Of a stretch of DNA of 64,000 nucleotides, positions 12,908-25,847 are shown in pieces; within the stretch, counting starts at the first letter, position 1; every line of letters begins with the position of its first letter. The notes under the pieces are model-generated. The model had not been told where the DNA came from and did no database searches. It was given only the letters and a program-made list of their open reading frames with translations. The translations under genes were made by a program, and so were the position numbers. This DNA comes from Lyophyllum atratum (lineage: Eukaryota; Basidiomycota; Agaricomycetes; Agaricales; Lyophyllaceae): positions 372,001 through 436,000 of the forward strand of contig JACGCN010000020.1 in NCBI GenBank assembly GCA_014905825.1, written 5' to 3'.

Positions 12908-15085
12908 TTGCCCGACTTGGGGACTGAACGTGATGCTCAATTCATAGACCATAATCATGCATATATCCATGTCTTGAAGCAGCTTAGACATGCTTCGGGA
13001 CGTCGTTCCAGACAGAAGACACTGGAGCTGGGCATACTCATCATCCACCTGGCGCCTGAAATTTTCTATGAGGTTCCGGGCGTTTTAGAACTCCAGTTGT
13101 GCACGTCTTGACAAGTTCTTCTAGATCCTTGGCTACCTTCATCCCCTCGACCTGTATCACATGTCCCACGCAAACAAACAATTACGGGCGCTGATTCACT
13201 CTCCGAGCTACAAGTTGTGGGATCTGGCTTTCGAGCGGAATCCTTCAATGCCCTCGTGCCCTCGTGATATGCCCCCGTTGAAATGGTTGAGCTTGCTGTT
13301 TGGGCCTGCCAAGTGTCAAGTAAGTGAATGCTCGATATCATTTAATCGTTTTTGACGTTGGCTTATGTTGAAGCGCTGTGATATCTCGATGAAATTCCGG
13401 GCTAATGTGTGGAGACGTCGACTTTGCTACCCTTGTAGTCGTAAATGGTCTGTGCCTTACCCCGCGAATAACTATTTTCGATGTCTTCAACTTATTTATC
13501 GGCTCCAGGGCTGAAGAGGTGGTGACTGCTCTTGAGAGAGTATCTGTGGAGGCAGGGACCGAACGAGAAGGTGACTCGTCTGCGTATATCATCTTGGACT
13601 CAGACATCGATATTCACACCATATAGGCAGTTCCGACGCGATCTACGATGCAACAAGCCATGAAGACGTACAAAAAGTGGCAGACATGTTCGGTGCATGG
13701 GACCTCATACATGTATCCTACTGGGACAGTGCCGACTGTCCGGAAATTGTAGCTCTCAAGACGGAGCCAGCTACGAAGGATGTTGTTGCGTCCCTTACTG
13801 CAGTGAGCACCTTTCGTACCCCTAGTAGATGCCTGATATCACTATTCTATAGAGCTGCGAGGAATACCAGATGTGGTTAGATAATATAGACAAAGAAGTT
13901 ACCATCGAATCGACCGCACGAGGCAATGTAATCATGGACATGTGCGTATTGCGCTCGTATAGTCTAACCGTGTCTCATATATCATCTTCTCGTCGCAGGT
14001 TGTCAAATCGGTTAAGAAAAGATGGTTATGAGGCGCACGCTGTACAGCAGTTCAAGGACAAGGTTCCTAAACACCTCATACAAGACCTTTTCGAGCGGCG
14101 CCACCCAAGAATCACATGATAACCCTCTCTAGACTCAAATCAACGAGCTTGAAGGCTACCAAGCAGTTCATCCGGCAAAGTGAGTTCGACGCTGCGTCTG
14201 CACACACCGACAACGACTGATGTCCTTTAGACTGGGCAACAGGACTCAGGGCGGGATCCGAGCGTCTGCTCTACTCGATCGCACGGCCCCGGATACGCAA
14301 GTTGCTCCGGGCGGAGCGTGGGGACGCTATTCGTCGCATCTGGGACGAATATGTGACATCTTTGAATGCAGCTCATCGTTGTGCAGGAGTCCCTGATATC
14401 CTGGTCAGCGAGCCTTTTATGGCAATGGTGGACAGCCCCAGTGACGAGTCCATAGATGACGACGAAATCGTGAAGGTTCTGGATCGCTTCGCGGATAGAT
14501 GGCTCCCTCGGTCAATGGAAGACCTTTTCGCCGACCCGCCATCGCAGCTGTTCCTCGACGATACGAGCCCTTCACGGATACCACATGCGTACAGCATAAA
14601 TTCCTCGGCATCTGTCTTCTCGTGCCAGGATTGCAAACATATGTCAACATTTGGGGATGGATGTGAACTCATTGGGTGGAGCGTCGCGTCTGCTCACACC
14701 GCGAACTGTCCGAGCTCTTCGTTTGGGCTTTTTGACCTAGCGCCGGCGGGCCCGCCCTTGAAGGTCAGCGAGATGGGATGCATAGCCGCCCTGAGTCTGC
14801 TTGATCTTTTGGGACTGGACCCTCACAGTACTGGGGCTGGTGACATGGATAAACGTGGCACGCGTTTTACTTGCGTGAAGTGCACGGAAACAGATGGGCA
14901 CAGGGTTCCGCTTTCCTGGAGAGAGTGTGTAAGTCAATATATTATTTCCTTGGGAGTTCTACGTGACAACGCATTGACGATTGCAGGTGTCGCATTTCAT
15001 TGACCTGGGAGGTCAACAATCGCATATGACACCTTCATGGAAGGTAATTCCACATAAAGAGGTCTCTGTATCCCCAGGCGGTTGA
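12908..15085 (+). CDS. F-box protein, copy 1
   Basis: Putative substrate receptor of an SCF ubiquitin ligase. A basic stretch (GRRSRQK) precedes the F-box, rebuilt across an intron as LAPEIFYE/ILGYLHPLDLYHMSHANK. Next come a CxxC-containing segment (RCDISMKFRANVWRRRLCYPC) and a charged helical middle part. The C-terminal domain has two CxxC pairs (VFSCQDCKH, TRFTCVKCTE) and WRECVSHF. The last intron (~14934-14986) leads to a stop at 15083. The overall plan is that of the large Agaricomycete F-box family. The minus-strand gene at 18.2-20.3 kb is its paralog, matching over the whole length including the WREC|VSH splice site. The 5' end is unresolved and some middle exons are approximate, so decay cannot be fully excluded. 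Confidence 0.75.
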
Positions 15086-15230
15086 GTTTCCTTGCGAAAG
15101 GTAAGCTGGCTCAACCGATGTCTAGTTTCCTTCGAGTAGGCCTTGTATTAAAAATGTCTCCCTGTTTAACATCGGCGATTCGCTTGATGCTATAATAATA
15201 AAGAGTACGCAGTGATTTGTTTGCCACTGC

Positions 15231-15480
15231 ATGCACAGACCGTTCGACTTATCAGTGTTGCCAGTTTCCCACCGGCACCTAGTAGACTTTCAACTTTTCC
15301 TTACTTCCTCGTCGTCACATGAACCTGTTCAGTTGCAATTCAAATCATTCTTCAGCTCGTTCCTCGGGATCGCTGTACAGGATTTGTTTTTTAAGCATCT
15401 TGAGACTCGAAATGCAGCCACGAAGGAGATTGTTGCATCCCTCTATGCAATGACAACCTTTCTGAAGCGATAGACGGATG
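15231..15480 (+). pseudogene. Possible F-box gene fragment
   Basis: The frame near 15390-15465 encodes LETRNAATKEIVASLYAMTTF, close to LKTEPATKDVVASLTA in F-box copy 1 (about 13757) and to the KKNESTKVFVASIIA part of copy 2. Similarity continues into what is intron in copy 1, where the donor GTGAGC is replaced by ATGACA here, so normal splicing would be lost. No F-box or C-terminal domain remains. It is best read as a relic of a third copy. Confidence 0.4.
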
Positions 15481-16004
15481 TTTAGTATCAATTCACCGAG
15501 TTGCCAGAAGTACAGCAATTTATAGGTTTCTTCGCTGATGACAAGAAGAACAACGCGGGAATTTCTCGCATGCTTGTCCGAGTCACGTTTGCTACCGCTC
15601 CCTCCTCTTTATCATCATGATTGATCTCGACTCTGCCATTGCCCGAGACACCGTTTAGGTCTCAAGGAATAGTAACGCTGGACTTCGATGTCTCCTATCT
15701 TTCTCTCGTGGGACGACTTTGGCTTTTAAGCAACCTTTAGATGTGAGCAAGACACGCCCAAACCCCCGTGAGAGATCTTTCCCAAAGGGTCAAAGCAGCC
15801 GAAATTTCTTGTCGTGAGCTCACTGCAAGGTCAATCCTCCATGGAAGCGCCTGAAATTCTGGGATCGTGTATAGATAGTGTGTATGTATTCATGTGCAGA
15901 AATTTGAGGTTTTCGAACAGTCGGAGAGCTTCGAATTTGGCAAAGAAACTTCAGTCGCTCAGGGAAAGGGCTACTCGCGTCGCGTTTTCTGATGGATTGA
16001 TTCG

Positions 16005-16385
16005 GGCGTGTCCTTTGGGCTTTTCGGCGTGTCCTGGCGCAAATATTACAACTTATAGTACCCAGGACACGCACTTTTTTGGCAGCACCATCACTTGTCG
16101 GCGTGTCCTGATGCAAACTCGATTTTTCGCCCCCTCCAGGACACGCCGACGCATTTGGGAGGACCCTGCTCTCGGACGAGCCCGTACATCCATCAAAACA
16201 GTATATTATATCCAGCAAGTCGAGAATACACGCGATCCGGCCATCAAAAGTCCCCGCCGCCGCCGTCCCAGGCCTGCTCGCGGTCAGAAACGACGACGAC
16301 GCGCCAATTCCCTCGGTCCGTGGCAGTGCCGTGTCCCGGGACACGGCACTGCCACCTCCCCCCCAGCCCGCCGTGTCCCGTGTCA
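16005..16385. repeat. Cluster of CGTGTCC motifs in both orientations
   Basis: The heptamer CGTGTCC (or its complement GGACACG) occurs at least eight times in 380 bp: near 16007, 16029, 16064 (inverted), 16100, 16138 (inverted), 16331, 16342 (inverted) and 16370. It is usually preceded by GG and followed by TG or CG. Two neighbouring pairs are arranged head-to-tail or inverted, so hairpins could form. The meaning is unknown: it could be a binding-site array or the remnant of a simple repeat family. Confidence 0.6.
16320..16355. repeat. Perfect 36-bp palindrome
   Basis: The arms GTGGCAGTGCCGTGTCCC (16320-16337) and its exact reverse complement (16338-16355) abut with no loop, centred on CCCGGG. 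It lies about 270 bp upstream of the GDSL esterase start codon, inside the CGTGTCC cluster. It could act as a dimer binding site or extrude as a cruciform. Confidence 0.9.
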
Positions 16386-16622
16386 ACGAAGCGCGTCAAC
16401 AGGAACAAGCCCGGTCCGGGCGCTTTATTGCCTTCGGTTCGCCCTTCGTCCCACATGTACGTGGCGGGTCATCGGTGAAATGTATTTACAATCCTCCCAC
16501 TTTCTTGCCGAGCTGGCGAGATCGCTGGTCATGGGTCAACTACTTTCTTATTTAAAGATGTCGCTCGATTCCAGGGAAATTGTCCAATTCTCACCGTCTC
16601 CCAACGCAGAGCGTTACTCAAG

Positions 16623-18110
16623 ATGTTCGGCTCGCGCCTCTCAACCAGACCTGTGCTCTTACTGCTGTCATTAGCCTCCATTGCTCTGGTAGATGCCTCT
16701 ATTGAGGTCCCGATATCAAATGGCCATTGGATCGATACATGGACTGCTATGCCCCAATTGACAGAACCTGCTAACCTGCCGGCACCTCCATACGTATGCC
16801 CTTTCTCCGATTCCAGTGTTACCTATGTTGAAATACCTAACTAGAATGGCACTAACGTTGTTTTCCAAGACTCTACCATTCGACAAACCTTACACATGTC
16901 ACTTGGTGGCAAAACAATCCGCATTAGCGTGTCCAACGCTTTCGGCCTCACCGACCTTCCCATCACTGCCATGACTGTCGCCCTTCCTGTGAACGGCTCG
17001 GCAGGACAGAACGGAATTCAGCCAGGGACACTCCAAGTAGTTACCTTCAGCGGGCAATCTTCCTACATCATCCCAAACGGTGCACTCGCAATCTCCGACC
17101 CACTCAATTTCGAGATAAAGCCGCAGTCAGTCTTGACTGTGACAACCTATCTGGCCGCAGGTCAACAGTCCCAGACGAATGCCGTCACTTCTCACCCCGG
17201 AAGTAGGACTACTTCTTGGTTTACCAAAGGCAATCAAGTCAATGCGACGATCTTGACGGGTCCACTTCTTGCAAACGCTGCACATTGGTAGCCTCCTTCA
17301 TCAGCTTGTTCCTAGACGCGTATTGACTCGTTCTAGGTACTTCCTTTCTGCCGTCTCGGCGTGGTCACCACCTGAAGCTGGTACGCTGTCTATAGTTGGG
17401 GACAGCATCACAGACGGACGCGGCAGTACGACGGACGCAAACAATCGGTCCGTCATATCTTCAGCCGCTTTGATATCTATTTCATCAGATACAACTCCAG
17501 CTGGCCCGACCAACTCCTCGCCCGCCTACAAAAAGCACCCTCTACACAGAATATCGCTATCGCCAATCAAGCTGCAGGCGGGAACCGCGTACTACTCGAT
17601 GGCCTTGGGCCGAATGCATTATCTCGAATAGACCGCGATGTTCTCGCCCATCCCGGGACGAAATACGTTATGATCTTTGAGGGCGTCAACGACATTGGTG
17701 TAGCTCCGAGCGACATTCAATCCCAGACTGTCATCTACGAGCGCCTCATCGCTGCGTACAGCCAGATTATATCCCGCGTCCACTCATTTGGTATACCCGT
17801 GCTCGGCGCTACAATTACCCCCTTCAGCGCACCTGGCTCTGTCCCAAGCGCCATTCAGCCATATAGCGATCCGATAAAGGAGCAGACGAGGCAGAAGGTA
17901 AATAAATGGATCAGGGAGAGTGGGCAATTCGACGGGTTGGTGGACTTCGACGCAATGATTAGGGATTCAACGAGGCCGGAAACGCTGAATGCAACGTATG
18001 ACTCGGGAGACTTTTTGCACCCCAACCCTGCAGGCTATGCGAGAATGGCGGAGTTGTTCCCGATAGCGGTATTTGCGAAGTTTCGAGCTGGGGTCAAGGG
18101 CTTTGTATAA
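16623..18110 (+). CDS. Secreted GDSL/SGNH-family esterase
   Basis: Predicted secreted hydrolase of the SGNH superfamily, 448 residues from four exons (introns 16794-16844, 17288-17336, 17448-17488). The signal peptide is clear: MFGSRLSTRPVLLLLSLASI followed by ALVDAS. An N-terminal beta domain with N-glycosylation sites (NGS, NAT) precedes the catalytic domain. The catalytic blocks are LSIVGDSITDGRG (nucleophile Ser), NQAAGGNR (oxyanion Gly/Asn), IFEGVNDIG (block III Asn) and DSGDFLHPNPAGY (catalytic Asp/His). This arrangement matches fungal GDSL-like lipase/acylhydrolases acting on acetylated polysaccharides or esters; the substrate cannot be told. It sits between two inverted F-box paralogs. 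Confidence 0.93.
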
Positions 18111-18174
18111 AAACAGCTAGCTACGAAAACCTTACTGTTTCCGCGAGCCAGATCTCGACCGTATCACTTGGGAT

Positions 18175-20282
18175 TCACGAGTTGAATAGGAATGTTCCCG
18201 CGTAAGCTAGAGTTTCTGTTTCTCGAACTGCTTCCATGGCTTCAAGTGCGTTGCCTGTCAAAACATCTTCCTGAGACATTATTTTCCAGGTTGGAGATAG
18301 ATGTGTCGTTCCACGATCCATTTCCATATAGTGAGAAACCTGCATTCGATCACCGAGATTAGCGTAGTCCAAATAAAGCGAAGTTGACGTACACATCCTC
18401 TCCAAGTATGAATGGCTCGACAGCCATTCCTCTCGGGACAGTTTAAGCATGCGAAAATCCCACCTCTGTCATCCAATTGAAGTGGCGTGGTCGTTTGTGG
18501 ATCCAAGTCGAGAAGATCCATAAGTGTCGTGGCCGCGCTGCACCCCCGCTCGCTGATCTCAAATGGATGGTACAGGCGAAGATGATTGCATGACCTGTGT
18601 GCGTCCAAGGCGCTCCATCCAATAATCGACCATCCTGGCAAGCTGGAACCCTCCTCTTTGCAGGCAACGCACGTGAAGACAGAGGAGGCCCCCTCGAGGT
18701 CATATTCACCTGGACGGCTGGAGTGGCAAATTGGGATTGGAAAGTTCGCGATGCAGATGGCTGCTAGGTCAGCCATGGTTTTCGGAGGCCACCTTTTGAT
18801 GAACGGAATAATTTCGTTCGAAATTGATGCTGGGTCGAGTTCGACGTCTGGCGGAAGATGCGCCAGGCTATGGAAGGGTTCATACGAGAGGAAATCATGA
18901 AGTGACGGGAGATGGCTCCATAGCTCGTCGTCGGAAATTAAGGTCTGGCGGTCCTCGAGTACGCGGAGGATCGCGGTTTGACGACTACTTATCAAAATTT
19001 CCCGTACCTTCTGCAGCCGCGGCGTCGCAATCGCGAAGATCATGGGCTCCAATCTGGCCTTGATGGTTGGCCAGTCTATGGCAAATGATCACTTATATCA
19101 TACGTTTGAAGAGAAGGAATCGCATACTGCTGCGGATGTGCGGAATTGGTTTCTTCAGGGTGACTTTTGCGGGAGCCAGTATAAAACTTGCGGTGTATCG
19201 TTCAAAAAGCTCTCGGATGTCGCATTCTTCGTGACCCAATGGCATCAACCGAGACAGAAGGCTATGAGGGATAGTTAGATCAGGTAGATGGATCTTGACG
19301 TAAGTTTACATTGCCATGATACGCTCATGTTGCTGCTCAAAGTAATGGCGCCTCTTGATGTATTCCTGTTGTGTTCGTTCGGCCCTCCATTCAACCCATT
19401 CTTCAAGAATTTGTTGTTGCTAGAAAATTATAATTACTGCTCTACCGCGATCTATTGACGTCTTCACTCACGGCGATTATTGAAGCAACAAATACTTTGG
19501 TGGATTCATTTTTCTTGAGATCGTTCAGGCGCGTCGTCGCGCGATCCTCGTACCACGACCGATAAGTCAAGAATTGGTAATTTAAGACTCTATCCGCGAT
19601 ACTTTGCTCATTCAGCTCGGCGTCAAAATCGAGCTGAATATCTTCATAGGCTGTTAGTCGGGCTGGAGATAGGTAGCTTCGAATGATGGTAGCCCACTCA
19701 CTGAAGGGATAGAGTTCCTGAACAAAGTTATTGATCCTAGTGGGAAGTTCAAGAAATGATGACTTCTACTCCAGGTAAGATACGAACCTTGGAGACCAGC
19801 AGTGGTAGCAACATCGTCGCTTCCAGCTGATATAGTGCCAGTCCCCAATGTAGTCACAATCCTATTCAATACATTGATAAGTGGCCAAAGAAGGAAGGGC
19901 CTCAGGGTACCCACGTCGCAACCTGAAGACGCGAACAAAAGGTCTGCCCACTTAGGCTGCATAATACCAGCAGGAGGAAATGGGATGGCTGGAGAGTGTC
20001 GTTCGAACACGAGATCCCATAACCATGCGGAATTTCGGGATATAAGTAACCCTCGAAACTGCTTGCAGACACGCAAAAGGTGAAATAAGTCGATTGGATG
20101 AAGATGACCCAGCACCTAGAGGTAGAAGCAATGAGAACAAGAGAAGCGTTTTGATGCTCAAGCAGCGTTCAAACCTCATAGAATATCTCGCGAGGCTTTT
20201 CGAGGAGATGGCTAAGGTCAGCAGCATATTTACCCCAGTGAGACACCTTTCGTCTCTCTTCCTTGAAGATATCAAACGCTCT
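18175..20282 (-). CDS. F-box protein, copy 2 (inverted paralog)
   Basis: Paralog of the F-box gene at 12.9-15.1 kb in opposite orientation. Rebuilt order: RKVSHWGKYAADLSHLLEKP, F-box REIFYE/VLGHLHPIDLFHLLRVCK split by an intron at the same place as in copy 1, WDLVFERHSPAIPFPPAG (copy 1: WDLAFERNPSMPSCPRDM), a charged middle part (RRHYFEQQHER region near 19330), then the C-terminal domain with SVFTCVACKE, GIFACLNCPE and TWRGC|VSHYMEMD. It ends FLFNS at 18175. Upstream exons are unresolved; a frame at 20350-20450 (MHARLTNVPFEDLDDLSS) is a candidate. The expected role is SCF ubiquitin-ligase adaptor, from the family only. Confidence 0.72.
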
Positions 20283-20285
20283 CTG

Positions 20286-20986
20286 GTTTACTTGAGAGGT
20301 CGAAATGAGAATACAGGGTCAAAGCAAAGGGTTGGTTTGCAACTCACGCGTCGTTTCGTGGTGCAGAACGGCTGCCTGTATCCCTAATGTTAGCACGCTC
20401 GACAAGTCGTCTAAATCTTCGAACGGGACGTTTGTCAGTCTAGCGTGCATTGCGCAGGATGGGTTCTCGGTGTAAGACAGGAAAGAATAGGAAAGGCAAG
20501 TTGCGAGCAAGAAAATTTTCTATAAAACTCACTGGCTGCCTTAACGTGGTTGCGAGTGTGTCAATACATGTCACTGTCTGGATGCCGGGGCCGACTTTGT
20601 GAATGACATGGGACTGTCGTGATGACAGGACTGAGGACTGTCAGTCCAATCTTGAACCTGCCAACCGACGCCAAACTGATATTTCAGCGCTACTGAACGT
20701 TAAATACGCTGTGACTAGCTTATTCAAGTGTCATACTTCCCGCAACCAATGTGACCAAAATGAGGCTTACATTGAGTGCCTCTTCGTACTGGGAGGGATA
20801 GCAGCAAAGCCGCTGAAGCATTACAACTCTGAGGGATTTGTACACAACCGATGATGGGGGAGACATATAAGACTTGCAAGTTGCCAGGGAAGGATGATGC
20901 TTCGATGTGACGAACCTTTGGATTTGATGTGTGACAGTTCGCGTTTGGCCTTCTCTTCGTCACCCCATCTGCTACTGGCCTTAGCA
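20286..20986. other. Unresolved stretch upstream of F-box copy 2
   Basis: Minus-strand frames with coding-like composition are present (for example the KVGPGIQTVTCIDTLATTL segment near 20560 and the VVYKSLRVVMLQRLCCYPSQ segment near 20800) with plausible donors after each. They may be 5' exons of F-box copy 2 or of a separate small gene whose ATG would lie near 21018, overlapping the OB-fold gene. I could not join them convincingly. Confidence 0.3.
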
Positions 20987-22099
20987 ATGTACCGAGTATT
21001 CCTTGGTGCACCCTCCATCAGCGACCTTGACAATGATCCCAGCTCATATCAGTGGCAGACGATCCCCTCAACGTCGAGGCAGACAGCCCAGCCGAAGCGC
21101 ACCATCAGCGCCACCCAATCGATCGTTTTCCCTGCGGCCACGCTCGAAGCAGCCAGCCGCCGCATATCCCTTATCTACAAGAATATCATCTTCGACGACG
21201 GACCTGAGGAGGATCAATTCGACGGTCAAGACGAGGAAGGTGTTGGAGCAGGTAAGATCATCAATTTGTATTTTGAGAGGCATGGGCTCTCATCACCCGG
21301 CACATAGATCAAACGACCATGTTCACCTGGCCCCCCACCTCAGATGAAACCGGCGTGACACGTCCCAACCAAAGCGCCCCCTCTTTCCTTCTGGATATCT
21401 CCAAATCCCATGCCCACACAACATTCGAGACGCAATACGAGACTCAGGAAACGCAATCGTACAACTACTCCGACGCCTCGTCTATAGCCCACTTTCCCAA
21501 CTTCCACTTCAGCCTCAACTCCCTCACCTCATTGTCCTCACTCTCTAAATCGAGCCCGCGAGGATCACGGAAGGTGACAGTGCTGCTGGCGGCGCTGGAG
21601 GTGGAGGGGCCGGACACGATCCGGATAAAGAAGGGCGCGGAGGCGGGGAAAGAGATATCGGTGCTGGCGCTGATATTGGGCGACGAAGAGGGCGCGGTCT
21701 GCAAGCTCACCGCGTGGCGGGAGGTCGCGGACGCGTGGGGTGGGGCTGGGGACGCTGTGGGAGTCAAACGAGGTGATATCCTTCTCATCGAAAGTACCTA
21801 TTCCCCCTTTCCCCTTTCATTAACACTTGAGGTTGCTAATGGATACACGATATTCTATTTCTACTCTCACAGACGTCATGGCCACATGGGACACGACGAC
21901 GTCGCCCACTCTCACCGCGTCAACGCACCACAAGTCGAAGGTGGAAATTTGCTACCGCACGATGCCGTACACCCATGAGGACGGCCGGCTCAGGCCAGAT
22001 CTGCGGTTGGGGGAGAGCGATGCGGCTGTTAGGAAGGTGGCGGCTGTTGTGAGGTGGTTTGAAGATATGGCTGGGCTCAGCCCGGGTGCAAAGGCATGA
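20987..22099 (+). CDS. OB-fold protein, possible shieldin-2 (SHLD2)-like
   Basis: 325 residues from three exons (introns 21252-21307 and 21794-21872), start ATG at 20987. The N-terminus MYRVFLGAPSISDLDND resembles the short conserved N-terminal 'hydrophobic strand plus GAP' motif of vertebrate SHLD2. A disordered Ser/Thr/Gln-rich middle follows. The C-terminal ~140 residues have OB-fold character: VTVLLAALEVEGPDTIRIKK, ISVLALILGDEEGAVCKLTA with WREVADAWG, and RGDILLIENV. Shieldin-2 OB folds bind single-stranded DNA and limit end resection at breaks; that role here is inference from weak resemblance. A generic RPA-like or telomere-type OB protein is the alternative. The last ~30 codons are duplicated downstream at 22471-22557. 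Confidence 0.6.
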
Positions 22100-22270
22100 T
22101 GCTGGACGACCTGGGCTTTCTGACCCTTTGCTTAACACCCTTCTTCGCGCGATCGGTTCATGTCGAAAAGCACGGGCCGCTCACGCGTAACGGCTGGAAG
22201 GTACGGCTCGGACGCGAGCCGTTGTACGACACGTCAACGAACTTGCCTTCTGCAGACCACGGCGCTTCTG

Positions 22271-22420
22271 TTTGAAGCCTAGATGCCTTCTTCCCATTGG
22301 TTCAGCACACCGCGCCGTAGCATGTTATCGGTGTCATCGGAGTACGTCATTCCTGGCTCCCCCCAGCAGCCGCGAACACGGACCGATGGATGCCACGCTT
22401 GGCTTGTGTCCAACACGCAT
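22271..22420 (+). repeat. Direct repeat, copy 1
   Basis: Begins TTTGAAGC and includes CGGAGTACGTCATTCCT and GATGCCACGCTTGGCTT, both of which recur in the same order at 22617-22789. It is part of the duplicated 3' region of the OB-fold gene. Confidence 0.75.
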
Positions 22421-22470
22421 TGCCGCCGAGGACATGATGATCATTGTGTCCCTGTCCTTGCGGTTTAACA

Positions 22471-22557
22471 AGCCGGATCCGCGGCTTGGGGAGAGCGGTG
22501 TGGCCCTCAGAAAGGTGACGGCTGTTGTGGGATGGTTCGGTGGGTATGGCTGGGTTG
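22471..22557 (+). pseudogene. Duplicated, decayed 3' end of the OB-fold gene
   Basis: Encodes DPRLGESGVALRKVTAVVGW, against DLRLGESDAAVRKVAAVVRW in the OB-fold gene (about 21995-22057). Nucleotide similarity is high over ~85 bp, but there is no upstream OB domain, so it is a tail-only relic. Confidence 0.75.
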
Positions 22558-22616
22558 ATATGAGTTATCTCACTGGGCGGAGCACATGAACGTGCCTTTT
22601 CGACCGGCGCGTCTAG

Positions 22617-22789
22617 TTTGAAGCGTATTTTCTTTCTTCTCATGTCATTCAGCACACTTCAGCTGAACATGTTATCACTATCAGCGTATCGGAGTACGTC
22701 ATTCCTAGCCATGTTTCAGCCGCCGCGAACCCACCGTAAATACGAATCCATGGATGCCACGCTTGGCTTCTCTTGTCCCATACGCGTTA
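22617..22789 (+). repeat. Direct repeat, copy 2
   Basis: Second copy of the 22271-22420 segment, with small insertions. The spacing between copies is about 346 bp and includes the OB-fold 3'-end relic, which suggests tandem duplication of a ~350-bp unit. Confidence 0.75.
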
Positions 22790-23521
22790 CCCATGGAGTA
22801 AAACTCTGTGGTAATCAAGGTTTGGGGTGTCGGCGACCGCACCATCCCCAACTGTCTCTCGTTCTTTGCTCTTTCTTGGGAGTAGCAGTAGCTTCTAATC
22901 TTTGTTCGCGGCGATCTTGTATTGAACCTTTGCGGGACCAATTTTCGCTCGCACTCTATTCCCCAGTCGCTCCGGCGATACCTCGGCCACGGCGCTCCTC
23001 CAGCATACGGGACGATAGATCATCTCGAATCTTCTGCCGCGAATGTTATACGGCAACGATGTTTTCGTTGTCGACGTCGAGGCTTCTTAACCAAAATGTT
23101 ACAGTGTTACTGGCGTTGCCCCACATACCCCAGATCGAAGTTGGAGCTATCGGGTTTAGCTTCCGATGCTATTTCAAATTTCGGACTAAGGAACGACCAA
23201 GGAACGAACACTTTGGAGTTGGATCCGAACCACTGCTGTTTTGTCTCTTTGCTGATTGGGGGATAGCGCTACAGTATGCACAGTATTTACCTGTTTACAT
23301 GAATATAGACGTGTACCCATCCCTTTCTCCATCGTGTTTCCCAAACTACCCAGCTCCACACCTCAGACAAGATCTCAGAGAGAGAGAGGCCGATCAGGAA
23401 CAGAAACGGACCCCTAACCCCGAACCTCATCTAGTCCGGGCAACGACCAAACAGGAGCACACACAATTTATACCCCATCCCACCATCTTGAGGCTCCTGC
23501 CCCCGCCCAACATATCCCGAA
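22790..23521. other. 5' flank of SNF1
   Basis: No supported gene. A (GA)n/AGAG-rich leader lies at about 23367-23390, ahead of the SNF1 start. The open frame that spans this region into SNF1 exon 1 has no recognisable domain. Confidence 0.4.

Positions 23522-25847
<2,326 letters not shown>

Larger units (their letters stand above)
15086..16622. other. Intergenic spacer with repeats
   Basis: This spacer between F-box copy 1 and the GDSL esterase contains a decayed F-box fragment (15231-15480) and a segment rich in CGTGTCC motifs with a perfect palindrome (listed separately). The long open frames across 15814-16674 on both strands are of irregular composition and are not considered genes. Confidence 0.5.

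Noticed and set aside
15814..16674. Long open frames on both strands over the CGTGTCC region
   Set aside because: Repeat composition keeps several frames open. The plus frame runs into the esterase signal peptide in another frame, and there is no recognisable protein.
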